The notes beneath the pieces are model-generated. The model did no database searches. It saw nothing but the letters and a program-made list of their open reading frames with translations, and was not told where the DNA came from. This document shows positions 37,460 through 49,261 of a DNA stretch of 64,000 nucleotides, one piece after another. Source of the stretch: Pseudomonas alcaligenes (GTDB lineage: Bacteria; Pseudomonadota; Gammaproteobacteria; Pseudomonadales; Pseudomonadaceae). The stretch's first letter is position 1; the number at the start of each line of letters is the position of its first letter. Made by a program: the position numbers and the translations under genes. The DNA lies in contig NZ_CP154874.1 in the NCBI RefSeq assembly GCF_041729615.1, positions 873,001 to 937,000 of the forward strand, written 5' to 3'.

Positions 37460-38656
37460 ATGACCCGACTCGTCGAACCCGACCTCGCCTACCTGCGCCA
37501 GGTGCTGCTGGAGATGCTCGCCATTCCCAGCCCCACCGGCTTCACCGACACCATCGTGCGTTACGTCGCCGAACGCCTGGAGGAGCTCGGCATCCCCTTC
37601 GAGCTGACCCGCCGCGGCACCATTCGCGCCACCCTCAAGGGCCGCCAGACCAGCCCGGACCGCGCGGTCTCGGCGCACCTCGACACCATCGGCGCCATCG
37701 TCCGCGAGCTGAAGGACAACGGCCGCCCGGCCCTGGCCCCGGTTGGCTGCTGGTCCAGCCGCTTCGCCGAGGGCAGCCGCGTCAGCCTGTTCACCGACAA
37801 CGGCGTGCTGCGCGGCAGCGTGCTGCCGCTGCTGGCCTCCGGGCACGCCTTCAACACCGCGGTGGACCAGCTGCCGGTGAGCTGGGACCAGGTCGAGCTG
37901 CGCCTCGATGCCTACTGCGCCACCCGCGCCGACTGCGAGGCCCTGGGCGTGGCGGTGGGCGATTTCGTCGCCTTCGACCCGCTGCCGGAGTTCACCGATA
38001 GCGGCCACATCAGCGCCCGCCACCTCGACGACAAGGCCGGCGTGGCGGCCCTGCTGGCCGCACTCAAGGCTATCGTCGAGAGCGGCGAGGTGCCGGAGAT
38101 CGACTGCCACCCGCTGTTCACCATCACCGAGGAAGTCGGCTCCGGCGCCGCCGCTGCTCTGCCCTGGGACGTCAGCGAGTTCGTCGGCATCGACATCGCC
38201 CCGGTGGCGCCCGGCCAGCAATCCAGCGAGCACTGCGTCAGCGTGGCCCTGCAGGACTCCGGCGGCCCCTACGACTACCACCTGTCGCGCCATCTGCTGC
38301 GCCTGGCCGGTGACGGCGAGATCCCGGTGCGCCGCGACCTGTTCCGCTACTACCACAGCGACGCGCAGTCGGCGGTGACCGCCGGCCACGACATCCGCAC
38401 CGCCCTGCTGGCCTTTGGCTGCGACGCCACCCACGGCTACGAGCGCACCCATATCGACAGCCTGGCGGCGCTCAGCCGCCTGATCGGCGCCTACCTGCTC
38501 AGCCCGCCGGTGTTCGCCAGCGACGCCCAGCCGGCCCGCGAGCAGTCGCTTGAGCGCTTCAGCCACCAGATCGAGCACGACGTGCAGATGGCCAGCGATA
38601 CCCAGGTGCCGGCCATCGACAGCCTGCTCGGCAGCCGCTCAAGCCCGGCGGACTAG
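37460..38656 (+). CDS. M42-like peptidase of the NAGGN osmoprotectant system
   Basis: 398-residue cocatalytic-metal aminopeptidase-type hydrolase. Metal-site motifs are visible: VSAHLDTIGAIV, ARHLDDKAGVAALLAALKA, FTITEEVGSGAA and ATHGYERTHIDSL near the end. In this three-gene context it is the conserved osmolyte-associated member, perhaps recycling the dipeptide when osmotic stress ends; that role is inferred. GGAGACCTC precedes ATG 37460. Confidence 0.92.
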   Translation: MTRLVEPDLAYLRQVLLEMLAIPSPTGFTDTIVRYVAERLEELGIPFELTRRGTIRATLKGRQTSPDRAVSAHLDTIGAIVRELKDNGRPALAPVGCWSSRFAEGSRVSLFTDNGVLRGSVLPLLASGHAFNTAVDQLPVSWDQVELRLDAYCATRADCEALGVAVGDFVAFDPLPEFTDSGHISARHLDDKAGVAALLAALKAIVESGEVPEIDCHPLFTITEEVGSGAAAALPWDVSEFVGIDIAPVAPGQQSSEHCVSVALQDSGGPYDYHLSRHLLRLAGDGEIPVRRDLFRYYHSDAQSAVTAGHDIRTALLAFGCDATHGYERTHIDSLAALSRLIGAYLLSPPVFASDAQPAREQSLERFSHQIEHDVQMASDTQVPAIDSLLGSRSSPAD

Positions 38657-38736
38657 GGCTGCGTCGCGGTGCTTGCTGAGCGTGGCGCAACTGGGCAAAG
38701 TGCAGGGATAACTCACAAGAAATCCGAGGTTGGCGG

Positions 38737-41490
<2,754 letters not shown>

Positions 41491-41518
41491 CATGGCCGCC
41501 CCGCCAACAGGAGCCGCC

Positions 41519-41749
41519 ATGCTGATCCCCCACCAGATGCTCGAAGCCGAGACCCTCACCCGCCTGCTGGAAGACTTCGTCACCCGCGACGGCACCGACA
41601 ATGGCGACGACACGCCGCTGGCGACCCGCGTCGAGCGGGCGCGCCGGGCACTGGAGAAGGGTCAGGCACTGATCGCCTTCGACCCCGACAGCCAGCAGTG
41701 CCAGCTGATGCTGCGCGAGGAAGTGCCGAAGGAGTGGCTGGAGTACTGA
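41519..41749 (+). CDS. YheU family protein (UPF0270)
   Basis: 76 residues: MLIPHQMLEAETLTRLLEDF, TRDGTD and DPDSQQCQLM, the conserved YheU pattern including IPH near the start and the FVTRDGT core. Function unknown. AGGAG precedes the ATG by 5-6 bases. It follows the hybrid kinase by 28 bp and may share its transcript. Confidence 0.92.
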   Translation: MLIPHQMLEAETLTRLLEDFVTRDGTDNGDDTPLATRVERARRALEKGQALIAFDPDSQQCQLMLREEVPKEWLEY

Positions 41750-41757
41750 GCCTCGCC

Positions 41758-42090
41758 TCAGTGGCTGGCGAAGCGCGGGCCGAACAGGATGATGCCGGCA
41801 CCGACCAGGCACAGCGCCGCGCCCAGCCAGTCCGAGAGCAGCGGCCGGGTCCGCTCGATCAGCCCCAGCCAGAGCAGCGAAGCCACGATGTAGACGCCGC
41901 CATAGGCGGCATAGGCGCGCCCGGCATAGGCCGCTTCGACACGGGTCAGCAGCAGGGCGAACAGGGTCAGGCTGAGCAGGCCCGGGGCGATCCACCAGGC
42001 GCTCTTGCCCAGCCGCAGCCACATCCAGAAGGCGTAGCAGCCGCCGATCTCGAACAGCGCGGCGAGGAAGAACCAGAAGTAGTTGAGCAT
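41758..42090 (-). CDS. YnfA family membrane protein (UPF0060)
   Basis: 110 residues with four membrane helices, beginning [20 protein letters not shown] and including [18 protein letters not shown], the YnfA signature. Small inner-membrane protein, similar in size and topology to SMR transporters; substrate unknown. Convergent with yheU (8-bp gap), 10 bp downstream of the next unknown gene on the same strand. Confidence 0.93.
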   Translation of the reverse strand: MLNYFWFFLAALFEIGGCYAFWMWLRLGKSAWWIAPGLLSLTLFALLLTRVEAAYAGRAYAAYGGVYIVASLLWLGLIERTRPLLSDWLGAALCLVGAGIILFGPRFASH

Positions 42091-42100
42091 CGCCCCTCTC

Positions 42101-42529
42101 TCAGCCGCGCAGGCTGCCCTCGCGCTCCCACACGCAGCGTACCCGCAGGTCTTGTTCCTGGGGGCTGTGGAAGCCGTTCTCCGACTCCCAACGGAAGGTG
42201 TGCACGCCGTTCAGCTCGGTTTCCAGGTGCACCACGGCGCTGGCCCAGTACAGGCGCTTGAGCAGTGCCTCGAATTCCTTGATCCACAGGCTCCATTCGT
42301 ACTCGATGGCCTGGTAGCTGGCGCCGAAGTGGATCACCTGGGTCTGGTACAGGCCCTCGCCCTCGGCCGCGCAGAAGGAGAACATGTCACGCCCGAGAAA
42401 GGCCCAGGACTCGCCCTGGGGCAGCTGCTCCAGCATCCGCCGGTTGGTGGCGCGACGCGCCAGGCGCTGCTCGCGGTCACCGGACGGCCAGTCGCGGATG
42501 CAGCCATAGACGATGGATTCGGACTCCAC
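42101..42529 (-). CDS. Conserved protein of unknown function
   Basis: 142 residues, soluble, acidic and aromatic-rich: [51 protein letters not shown] and [16 protein letters not shown] do not recognise a family. Absence of a signal peptide or membrane segment suggests a cytosolic protein. Same strand as ynfA and 10 bp upstream of it, so probably one unit. ATG 42529 is supported by GAGTGGAGTCC upstream. Confidence 0.72.
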   Translation of the reverse strand: MESESIVYGCIRDWPSGDREQRLARRATNRRMLEQLPQGESWAFLGRDMFSFCAAEGEGLYQTQVIHFGASYQAIEYEWSLWIKEFEALLKRLYWASAVVHLETELNGVHTFRWESENGFHSPQEQDLRVRCVWEREGSLRG

Positions 42530-42620
42530 TCGGGTACTCCAGAAAGTGCAGGCTGCCTTCTAACACAGGGCATGGCGACTGCAAAGGAACCAGTGCCCCA
42601 CACGCGCAAAAAGCCGGGCC

Positions 42621-43781
42621 TCAGGCCGGGCGCCGCGGCGAGCGCAGGGCCCAGGCGATCAGCGTCATCAGCCCTCCCAAACCGATCAGCACCATGAACG
42701 GCGCCTGGTAGTTGCCGGCCAGATCACGCCCCAGGCCGGCCAGGATCGGCGCCAGGCAGGCCATGCAGTAGCCGGCGCAGAGCATCATCGCGGTCCAGCG
42801 GCTGACCGCCAGCGGCGTGTGCACTTCGTACAGCGGCAGCACCAGCGACAGGGCGAAGGAGCCGCTCAGGGCGAAGCCCATCAACACGGCCCAGAGCTCG
42901 GGCAGCAGGGTCGGCTGGAAGGTGATCATGGCCAGGCACAGGGTCAGGCTCAGGCCGCAGGCCACCAGCAGCGGCTGGCGGATATCGAAGCGCTGGGCCA
43001 GCCAGGGCATCAGCCAGGAACTGGGCAGGCCGACCAGCATGAACAGGCTGAACAGGCCGTTGCTGTACAGCAGGCTGAGCCCCGCCTCGTGGTAGCGCGC
43101 CACCAGCCAGGTGGCCATGGTGTAGAAGAAGCCGGCCTGGATGGCGAAGAAACCGGTCACCAGCCAGGCGCGCGGCTCGCGCCAGGGCAGCCCCTGGCCA
43201 TCGCCAAGCTGCGCCGCCTCGGCGCGGTTGGGCATGCGCAGCCACAGCACCAGGGCGAGCAGCGCCGGCACGCACCAGGCGGCCAGGCCCAGGCTCCAGT
43301 CGTCGCCCAGGTGCTGGGTCAGCGGTACGGTCAGCACCGCGCCGCCGGCACCGCCGATGGCCATGCTGAAGGAATACCAGCCGACCACCTGGCCGACCTG
43401 ATCACGGAAATGCCGCTTGATGAAACCGGACAGCAGCGGCCCGGCCACGGCGATGCCGGTGCCGAGCAGCACGGCACTGCCGATCAGCACGGCACTGGCG
43501 TGCCCACCCAGGCGAACCAGCAGCGCCAGGGCGATCAAGGCCAGGCAACAGACGATGGTGCGCTCCAGGCCGAAGCGCACGGCCAGGCGCGGCGCCAGCG
43601 GCGCCAGCAGGCCCATGCACAGCACCGGCAAGGCGGTGGTCAGGCTGATCAGGCCGCGGCTCAGGGCAAGCTCCTCGGCGATGCGTTCGATCAGCGGGGC
43701 GAAGGAAGTGATGCCGGGGCGCAGGTTGATCGCCGCCAGCACCAGAGCCAGCATCAGCAGGGCTCGGGATACAGGTTTCAC
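42621..43781 (-). CDS. MFS transporter, CynX/NimT type
   Basis: 386-residue inner-membrane transporter with 12 predicted helices. INLRPGITSFAPLIERIAEEL at the start is the signature of the cyanate/2-nitroimidazole (CynX/NimT) branch of the major facilitator superfamily. The substrate is unknown, and no cyanase gene is present. Start MKPVSRALLML at 43781. Faces the tubulin-like gene's leader region, from which it is divergently transcribed. Confidence 0.9.
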   Translation of the reverse strand: MKPVSRALLMLALVLAAINLRPGITSFAPLIERIAEELALSRGLISLTTALPVLCMGLLAPLAPRLAVRFGLERTIVCCLALIALALLVRLGGHASAVLIGSAVLLGTGIAVAGPLLSGFIKRHFRDQVGQVVGWYSFSMAIGGAGGAVLTVPLTQHLGDDWSLGLAAWCVPALLALVLWLRMPNRAEAAQLGDGQGLPWREPRAWLVTGFFAIQAGFFYTMATWLVARYHEAGLSLLYSNGLFSLFMLVGLPSSWLMPWLAQRFDIRQPLLVACGLSLTLCLAMITFQPTLLPELWAVLMGFALSGSFALSLVLPLYEVHTPLAVSRWTAMMLCAGYCMACLAPILAGLGRDLAGNYQAPFMVLIGLGGLMTLIAWALRSPRRPA

Positions 43782-44201
43782 GCAAGATCCGACAACAGGG
43801 CAGCCATCTCGGCCGGGACGGTCACCCTACCCCTGTACAGACGGGCCAGACAAGCGTTCGGATCCAAATTCTGACCGCGCGGACATATATTTCGACCATC
43901 AACTTGTTCAAGCAGAAAGTCTCGCGCAGCACACCGGGAAAGTGTCTTGCGCTGGCCCGGAAGTTACGCACTCGTCGCGACGGCACCGACAGAAAACCGA
44001 CCATGCCGAGCATCACGCAACCCCTAAATGGCATTTCGCCAGCGATCCGTCGTCGACACAGGTCTGGCGCGGCATAGGGCATAAAAAAGAGCGACACGGC
44101 GCCTCGAATAACGCCTGTTCACTGTATATAGTGCTTAGTCATGTAACAGCGCTGTTTTGATGCTACTCCCTTAATAAGAAAGCTGCCGCCAACAGCCCGG
44201 A
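43782..44201. promoter_or_regulatory. AT-rich 420-bp divergent leader of the tubulin-like gene
   Basis: Clearly AT-richer than flanking genes. Near the right end, TATAGT at 44127-44132 could be a -10 box, within the near-dyad CACTGTATATAGTG (44120-44133). A perfect palindrome AACAGCGCTGTT lies at 44145-44156, about 45 bp before the ATG, and may be an operator. A 91-codon open frame on the minus strand (43822-44097) has no family resemblance and is not accepted. Confidence 0.4.
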
Positions 44202-46391
44202 ATGTCGCCGATGAAAACAACTAAAGACGTAGATTCCACCGTTTCCGAACCGCGCACCCTGACCGCCAGCGCGGTCGAGGAACTGGCGGCACCGGCAACC
44301 CCGAACCTCCCCGCCAACATCGGTGGCGAGCAGTACATGTACTTCACCGAGCGCGACATCGACCGCATCCTGGAGAACCTCGATGGCCTGCGCGAGCGGG
44401 TGTTCCCCAAGCTGCATGGTGACGAGGCCCTGGATGCCCGCCACGCCCAGCACTTCCCCTCGGTGTGCCTGATCGGCCTTGGCCGCTGCGGCTCCAACAT
44501 CGCCCTGGACGTCGCCTCGCTGGTGTACAACGCGCGGCGCTTCTACCTCAACGAATTCAGCAACCAGGAAAAGAGCGGCTCCGAGCAGCGCCCGGCTGGC
44601 TGGCTACGCAGCAACCTGCGCCTGGCCGGCAGCCGCGCCGCCAAACCGGTATTCCTGATCGAGCCACTGGTGATGCTGGGCGACCTGGACAAGGACATCG
44701 AGGGGCGCATCCGCTTCTCGCGCAAGGCCGAGACCAGCGGCTTCCTCGACGACTACAGCAAGATGAAGATCATGGACCTGTCCGAGGTCCACGCCGGCGG
44801 CGCCGGTAACGCGCCGATCCTCGGCCAGTACCTGGCCAAGATCATCCTCAACAAGGATACCCAGCGCTTCTCCAACGCCGACTGGAAGTTCATCCACAGC
44901 TACCTGATCGACTCCTGCGGCATCAAGGCCAACCAGTCGCGCCTGTACTTCTACATCTTCAGCGCCGGCGGCGGCACCGGCTCGGGCATGGCCTCGGAGT
45001 TCGGCCTGGCCCAGCAGTTCGCCTACATGAGCAAGACCTTCGAGACCAAGCAGGAGAGCAGCAGCGAGGACAATCGCGGGCACTCCTTCGTCTTCGAGCC
45101 GATCTTCACCAGCGGCATCTGCATCCTGCCGAACATCTCCGACCAGCGCATCGAGATGTCCGAAGCCCTGCACATCAACGCCGGCCGCCTGCTGTGCAAG
45201 TACCTCGCCGAGGAATGGGACTTCTCCTACAACTTCGACAGCGAGGAAACCGGCGAAGAGAGCGTGATGCGCCGCATCCGCCCGTGGAACGCGATGATGC
45301 TGATCTCCAACGACATCATGCGCTACGCCGAGGAAAGCGACGGCGGCAACGTGCAGAACATCGACGTGAACGCCATGGAGCGCCACGCCAACCAGTACAT
45401 CTCGCAGCAGATCTTCAACATCCTCACCGCCCAGGCGGTGACCACCGACTACGACCAGAACTACTTCCGCCGTGCCGGCATCGATATCGGCGAGACCATC
45501 CGCCTGGATGCCAACGACCTGTTCATGAGCCTGGCCGGCCCGGTCGCGGTGGCCTATGCCGAGTCCGTGGTGGCCGAGCAGGCCGCGCCGGCGCCGACCG
45601 AGAAGTTCAAGGTATTCGAGAAGGAGCAGCCCAAGCTCAATATCGACGACCTGTTCTTCCGTTCCATCGACCTGCCGCACTTCAACAAGGCGACCCAGGC
45701 CATCGAGGGCATCAGCCTGCTGCCGATCGAGGCCAAGCGCTACCGTGCGGCGCTGGAGCAGTACAAGAAGTCCAACTACGACGCCAGCGCCCTGAGTGAC
45801 CTGCACTTCTTCAAGAACTGCTCCTCGGTGGTGTCCATCGTCTCGCTGCCGAAGGACTACAAGCTGTCCTACATGGACCTGAACCGGCTCAAGACCCATC
45901 TCAACAGCCTGTTCCCCAACACCACCCTGAAGCGCTACGCCCTGGTGATCGGCGCCTCGGCCAACCTGTCGCTGACCACCCTGATCGTCAAGAGCCCGTG
46001 CCTGTCGGACGATTTCCTGACCCTGATCGTCGCCTTCATCAAGCGCTGCTTCGCCCGCGACCAGTACCGTTACGACGAGAGCCTGGACAACGCCATGCTC
46101 GACTTCATCGTCTCCGAGGAATTCGACGAGGCGCGCGTCGAGGCCATGCTCAACGAGTACGAGAACCCGGCGAAGATCCTCGACACCAACTGGTACGCGA
46201 TCAAGCCGATGTACGAGAAGAAGTACCGTGAGCTGATCCACGATCAGGACAAGTTCGTCTCGATCAACGACATCCGCCTGTCGCGCGAGAGCGTGAAGAA
46301 GGCCATCAAGTACCTGCGCGAGATCTATCGCCACCGAGTCGGCAAGACCCGGGTCATCTCGCTCAACGACTACGACGGCAACAAGGCCTGA
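44202..46391 (+). CDS. Large stand-alone FtsZ/tubulin-like protein, unknown function
   Basis: 729 residues. It carries the two best-conserved nucleotide-binding loops of the FtsZ/tubulin family: a T1-like CLIGLGRCGSN at residues 89-99 and the tubulin signature SAGGGTGSG at 254-262. Around residue 310 comes FTSGICILPN and a following EALHINAGRLL helix, in the place of FtsZ's beta-strand and helix after the signature. About 90 residues precede the fold and about 250 follow it; the whole is nearly twice the size of FtsZ (about 390). Soluble, no signal peptide. Codon use matches the host, so it is not recent DNA. Monocistronic, with its own AT-rich leader and a terminator 20 bp after the stop. 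ATG 44211 is an alternative start. Filament formation is inferred only from family. Confidence 0.82.
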   Translation: MSPMKTTKDVDSTVSEPRTLTASAVEELAAPATPNLPANIGGEQYMYFTERDIDRILENLDGLRERVFPKLHGDEALDARHAQHFPSVCLIGLGRCGSNIALDVASLVYNARRFYLNEFSNQEKSGSEQRPAGWLRSNLRLAGSRAAKPVFLIEPLVMLGDLDKDIEGRIRFSRKAETSGFLDDYSKMKIMDLSEVHAGGAGNAPILGQYLAKIILNKDTQRFSNADWKFIHSYLIDSCGIKANQSRLYFYIFSAGGGTGSGMASEFGLAQQFAYMSKTFETKQESSSEDNRGHSFVFEPIFTSGICILPNISDQRIEMSEALHINAGRLLCKYLAEEWDFSYNFDSEETGEESVMRRIRPWNAMMLISNDIMRYAEESDGGNVQNIDVNAMERHANQYISQQIFNILTAQAVTTDYDQNYFRRAGIDIGETIRLDANDLFMSLAGPVAVAYAESVVAEQAAPAPTEKFKVFEKEQPKLNIDDLFFRSIDLPHFNKATQAIEGISLLPIEAKRYRAALEQYKKSNYDASALSDLHFFKNCSSVVSIVSLPKDYKLSYMDLNRLKTHLNSLFPNTTLKRYALVIGASANLSLTTLIVKSPCLSDDFLTLIVAFIKRCFARDQYRYDESLDNAMLDFIVSEEFDEARVEAMLNEYENPAKILDTNWYAIKPMYEKKYRELIHDQDKFVSINDIRLSRESVKKAIKYLREIYRHRVGKTRVISLNDYDGNKA

Positions 46392-46410
46392 TCAGAAGCA
46401 GCACCAACGA

Positions 46411-46434
46411 AAAGGCCTGCAATCGCAGGCCTTT
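46411..46434. terminator. Bidirectional Rho-independent terminator
   Basis: AAAGGCCTGC (46411-46420) and GCAGGCCTTT (46425-46434) form a perfect 10-bp stem with loop AATC, followed by TTC on plus and TTTTC on minus. It ends both the tubulin-like gene (plus) and the O-antigen ligase-type gene (minus). Confidence 0.9.
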
Positions 46435-46447
46435 TTCAGTTCAGCTT

Positions 46448-47668
46448 TCAGGCAACCGCCGGCTCGGTCCGGCGCACCCCCAGCAGAATGCCGACAGGAA
46501 ACCAGAACACTACCCAATAAGGGCTGGGGCGATGAAAGATGGCATAGATGTCGCTGACCATGGCCACCATGGCAAACACCAGCAGCGCAAGACCTAACCG
46601 CGCAAGTGGCTGCTCGCGGCAGGACCACCCCTTCCACAGCAGGCAGCCCAGCAGGCAGGCGAAGAGCAGGATGCCAACCAGGCCCAGCTCGTACCACAGC
46701 TGCAGGTAGAGGCTATGGGCATGGTAGGTTTCATAGCCGTTGGCAAAGCGGAAGTACATGTCGGTACCGGCGCCACTGCCGGTCAACCAGAAATCCGGCA
46801 GGCGCGACAGCCAGCTGGCCCAGATCTGCTCACGATTATTCAGGCCGATGCCACGCTCGGCCTGGATCTCCGGCCACAACACTATCGCCAGGGCGACGGC
46901 CAGAAGCAGCCCCAACCCCAGCAGGGCTCGCGACTTCAGATTGGGCACCAGCAGAAGCAGGAGCAACCCTGCCCCCGCCAGGGAAAACCAGGCCCCGCGC
47001 GAAAACGTGAACAGCACGTAGAGCAGCAGTCCCAGCATGGCCAGCGCCAGGAGCGCGCCCTGCCAGAGCCGAACCGGGAAGCTGACAAAGAACCAGCAGA
47101 GCATGATGGCGAAGGCACCGTAGTAGAGCCCGGCGACTATGGGGTGATCGAGATCGGCCAGGCCATTCCAGCCCAGCTCGCGCAGGCGGAACTGCCTGAC
47201 TTCCGGATAGCTCAGTGGATGATCCAGCACACCATACTGGTAGACCAGGGTCAGCCAGGCGAACGCAACGACAACCCCCAGGGCCAGACCGATCAGATAG
47301 GTGAGTATGGCCCCCGAGCGAACCAGGCTCGCCACTGCAAACACATAGAGCGATATCAGCACCAGAACCTTGGACCAGCGCAGCGCATCCTTGTCCGACC
47401 CCTCATGCACGCTGGCGACGAGCAGAACCCAGGCCAGCATGGCGAGCAAAGCCCAGGCCGCCGGCTGCCGAAGGATCTCCATCGCCTGCGAGCCACTTAC
47501 CAGCAATACCAGCGCCGGCAGGAACAGCAGCAGGTAGACCTGCGTGGCATAACGGCTGCCATCGTTGTTGAAGAGCAAGCCCGTCAGCTGCACGAACAGA
47601 CCTACCGCGATCAGCCCCAGCAGGACAACCCGCCACTGGCCACTGAATACCCTTGGATTGAAGCTCAA
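46448..47668 (-). CDS. O-antigen ligase/polymerase family membrane protein
   Basis: 406 residues with about 11 membrane helices and the Wzy_C/WaaL-type periplasmic loop (RGIGLNNREQIWASWLSRLP, then YHAHSLYLQLWYELGLVG with the conserved His). It either ligates O-antigen to lipid A-core or polymerises repeat units; sequence cannot decide. No good ATG is in frame. A TTG at 47668 with GGAG 6 bases upstream gives MSFNPRVFSGQW, and I take this as the start; an overlapping ATG at 47681 is in a different frame. Last gene of the polysaccharide locus, ended by the shared terminator. Confidence 0.87.
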   Translation of the reverse strand: MSFNPRVFSGQWRVVLLGLIAVGLFVQLTGLLFNNDGSRYATQVYLLLFLPALVLLVSGSQAMEILRQPAAWALLAMLAWVLLVASVHEGSDKDALRWSKVLVLISLYVFAVASLVRSGAILTYLIGLALGVVVAFAWLTLVYQYGVLDHPLSYPEVRQFRLRELGWNGLADLDHPIVAGLYYGAFAIMLCWFFVSFPVRLWQGALLALAMLGLLLYVLFTFSRGAWFSLAGAGLLLLLLVPNLKSRALLGLGLLLAVALAIVLWPEIQAERGIGLNNREQIWASWLSRLPDFWLTGSGAGTDMYFRFANGYETYHAHSLYLQLWYELGLVGILLFACLLGCLLWKGWSCREQPLARLGLALLVFAMVAMVSDIYAIFHRPSPYWVVFWFPVGILLGVRRTEPAVA

Positions 47669-47748
47669 AGACCATCTCCAAACAATCAACAAGTATGGCC
47701 TGCCCCGCCTACACGGGGTCAGGCCGCTCTTTCGGCGAGCCTGGCGGC

Positions 47749-49133
47749 TCAATAGGCATTCGTGTCCCTGAAGCCCTTGAATACCGTCTGCACGATGATC
47801 TTCAGATCCAGACCCAGCGACCAGTTGTCGATATACCAGAGGTCGTGCTCGACGCGCTTTTGCATCTTTTCCAGCGTATCGGTTTCCCCCGATAGCCATT
47901 GACCTGCGCCCAGCCGGTGATACCGGGCTTGACCTTGTGCCGCTGCATGTAGGACTCGACCAGCTCCTTGTAGTATTCATTGTGCGCCAGGGCATGGGGT
48001 CTGGGACCGACAATCGACATGCGCCCCTGGAGCACATTGAAGAACTGCGGCAGCTCATCCAGGCTGGTGCGACGCAGGAATGCCCCGACCCGCGTGACAC
48101 GCGAGTCGCCCTTGCGCGCCTGGGTCACCTGGCCACTCTCCTCCCGATGCACGACCATGGAGCGGAACTTGTAGACCTTGAAGCGCTTGCCATTGATGCC
48201 GGTCCGGTACTGCTTGAACAGCACGGGGCCAGGCGAGGTCAGCGCAACGGCCAGGGCTATGCCCAGGCACAACGGCAGGATCAACACGGAGATCAGCCCG
48301 CCCAGAACAAGATCCTCCAGCCGTTTGAGGAAGCGAGCGGGGCCGACCATGGGCGTGGAACTGAGGTCCAGCGCATAGAGCCCGGCGATGTTGCTGATCT
48401 TGTGGCTGAACAAGGGCACGTCATCCCACTCGGGGAAGAAGCGCACCGCCACGGTCTGGTGACGCAGTGCATAGAGAGCAGACTTGATTGCCTCACCCTC
48501 GCTCAGGGGCAGGCAAAGCCAGACCTCATGGACACCGAGTTCGACGACTCGCTCTTCCAGGGCCTGCAAGTCATCCTCGCCGTTCGACAGGGTCATTCTG
48601 CCGGCGATATGGAAGCCGAACTCGCTCAGCGCACGGCCATTATGCAACTGATGGGCGGGCTTCCCGCCAGCATCGACGATCAGAACCATCTTCAGATTGC
48701 GCCCGAGAGAGCGCAGCTGCCGCAGCACAAGGAACGCCACGAGGCGCTTGGCGACACACAGGCTGCCACCGATGATCAGGACATAGCCGAACCACTGGCG
48801 TGAATAGCTCTCGGACACCTTCAGCATGACGGAGAGGGTCAGCAACACACCGACGGCCACGACCCAGCCCATAAAGACGTTGCCCAGCTGCCGGGTAAGA
48901 GAGAGCCCTCGCCAGGACCCATACACACTGCAGGACCAGAAGCTGAGCATGACGACCAGCGCGATGACCAGAGTGGCCGGCATGTAAAGGGGATTGAGCT
49001 GAAGCGTACCGAAACGCAGCCAGTGCGCGAGATAGACCGCCGCAACCACCAGCAGGAAGTCCAGCACCGCTGCCAGCATGGGCACCGGGTAACGCTCGGC
49101 AAAAGTGGGCTGATAGCGGGACTCGAACGGCAT
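47749..49133 (-). pseudogene. WcaJ-type undecaprenyl-phosphate sugar phosphotransferase, frameshifted near the 3' end
   Basis: The N-terminus (MPFESRYQPTFAERYPVPML) and four helices are followed by a CoA-binding-like middle domain and the transferase domain (RTGINGKRFKVYKFRSMV, RRTSLDELPQFFNVLQG, MSIVGPRPHA, VKPGITGWAQVNGYRG). Such proteins load the first sugar phosphate onto undecaprenyl phosphate. After GYRG the frame changes in a run of five G (minus strand; C5 at 47886-47890), giving an unrelated tail and stop at 47802. With six G the reading continues ETDTLEKMQKRVEHDLWYID to VFKGFRDTNAY and stops at 47749, the normal family ending. Either a homopolymer read error or a real, reversible off state. 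Confidence 0.88.
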
Positions 49134-49261
49134 GATGTAAGGCAAACTCCCCTGATGTGAATGGGCCCTGGGCCCCTGGCCGATCGTTACCATGGATGAA
49201 CATACCCAGCCCGACCGCTGCTGGGCGAATATACACATCCCCGAGCCGGGCAGGCGTCGAC

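Noticed and set aside
43822..44097. 91-codon minus-strand frame in the AT-rich leader
   Set aside because: No recognisable family, Arg/Val-rich, no convincing ribosome site. Could be a small gene, but nothing supports it.
44120..44136. LexA-like half site CTGTATATA
   Set aside because: The right half of a LexA box is missing; only a near-dyad remains, so SOS control is not claimed.
44604..46334. 576-codon minus-strand open frame over the tubulin-like gene
   Set aside because: Antisense to a gene with clear motifs; repeats of VEV/LDQ type and no ribosome site.
47697..47725. Imperfect GC-rich hairpin between the wcaJ-like and ligase genes
   Set aside because: Not followed by a T-run in the direction of transcription; likely only a structured gap.
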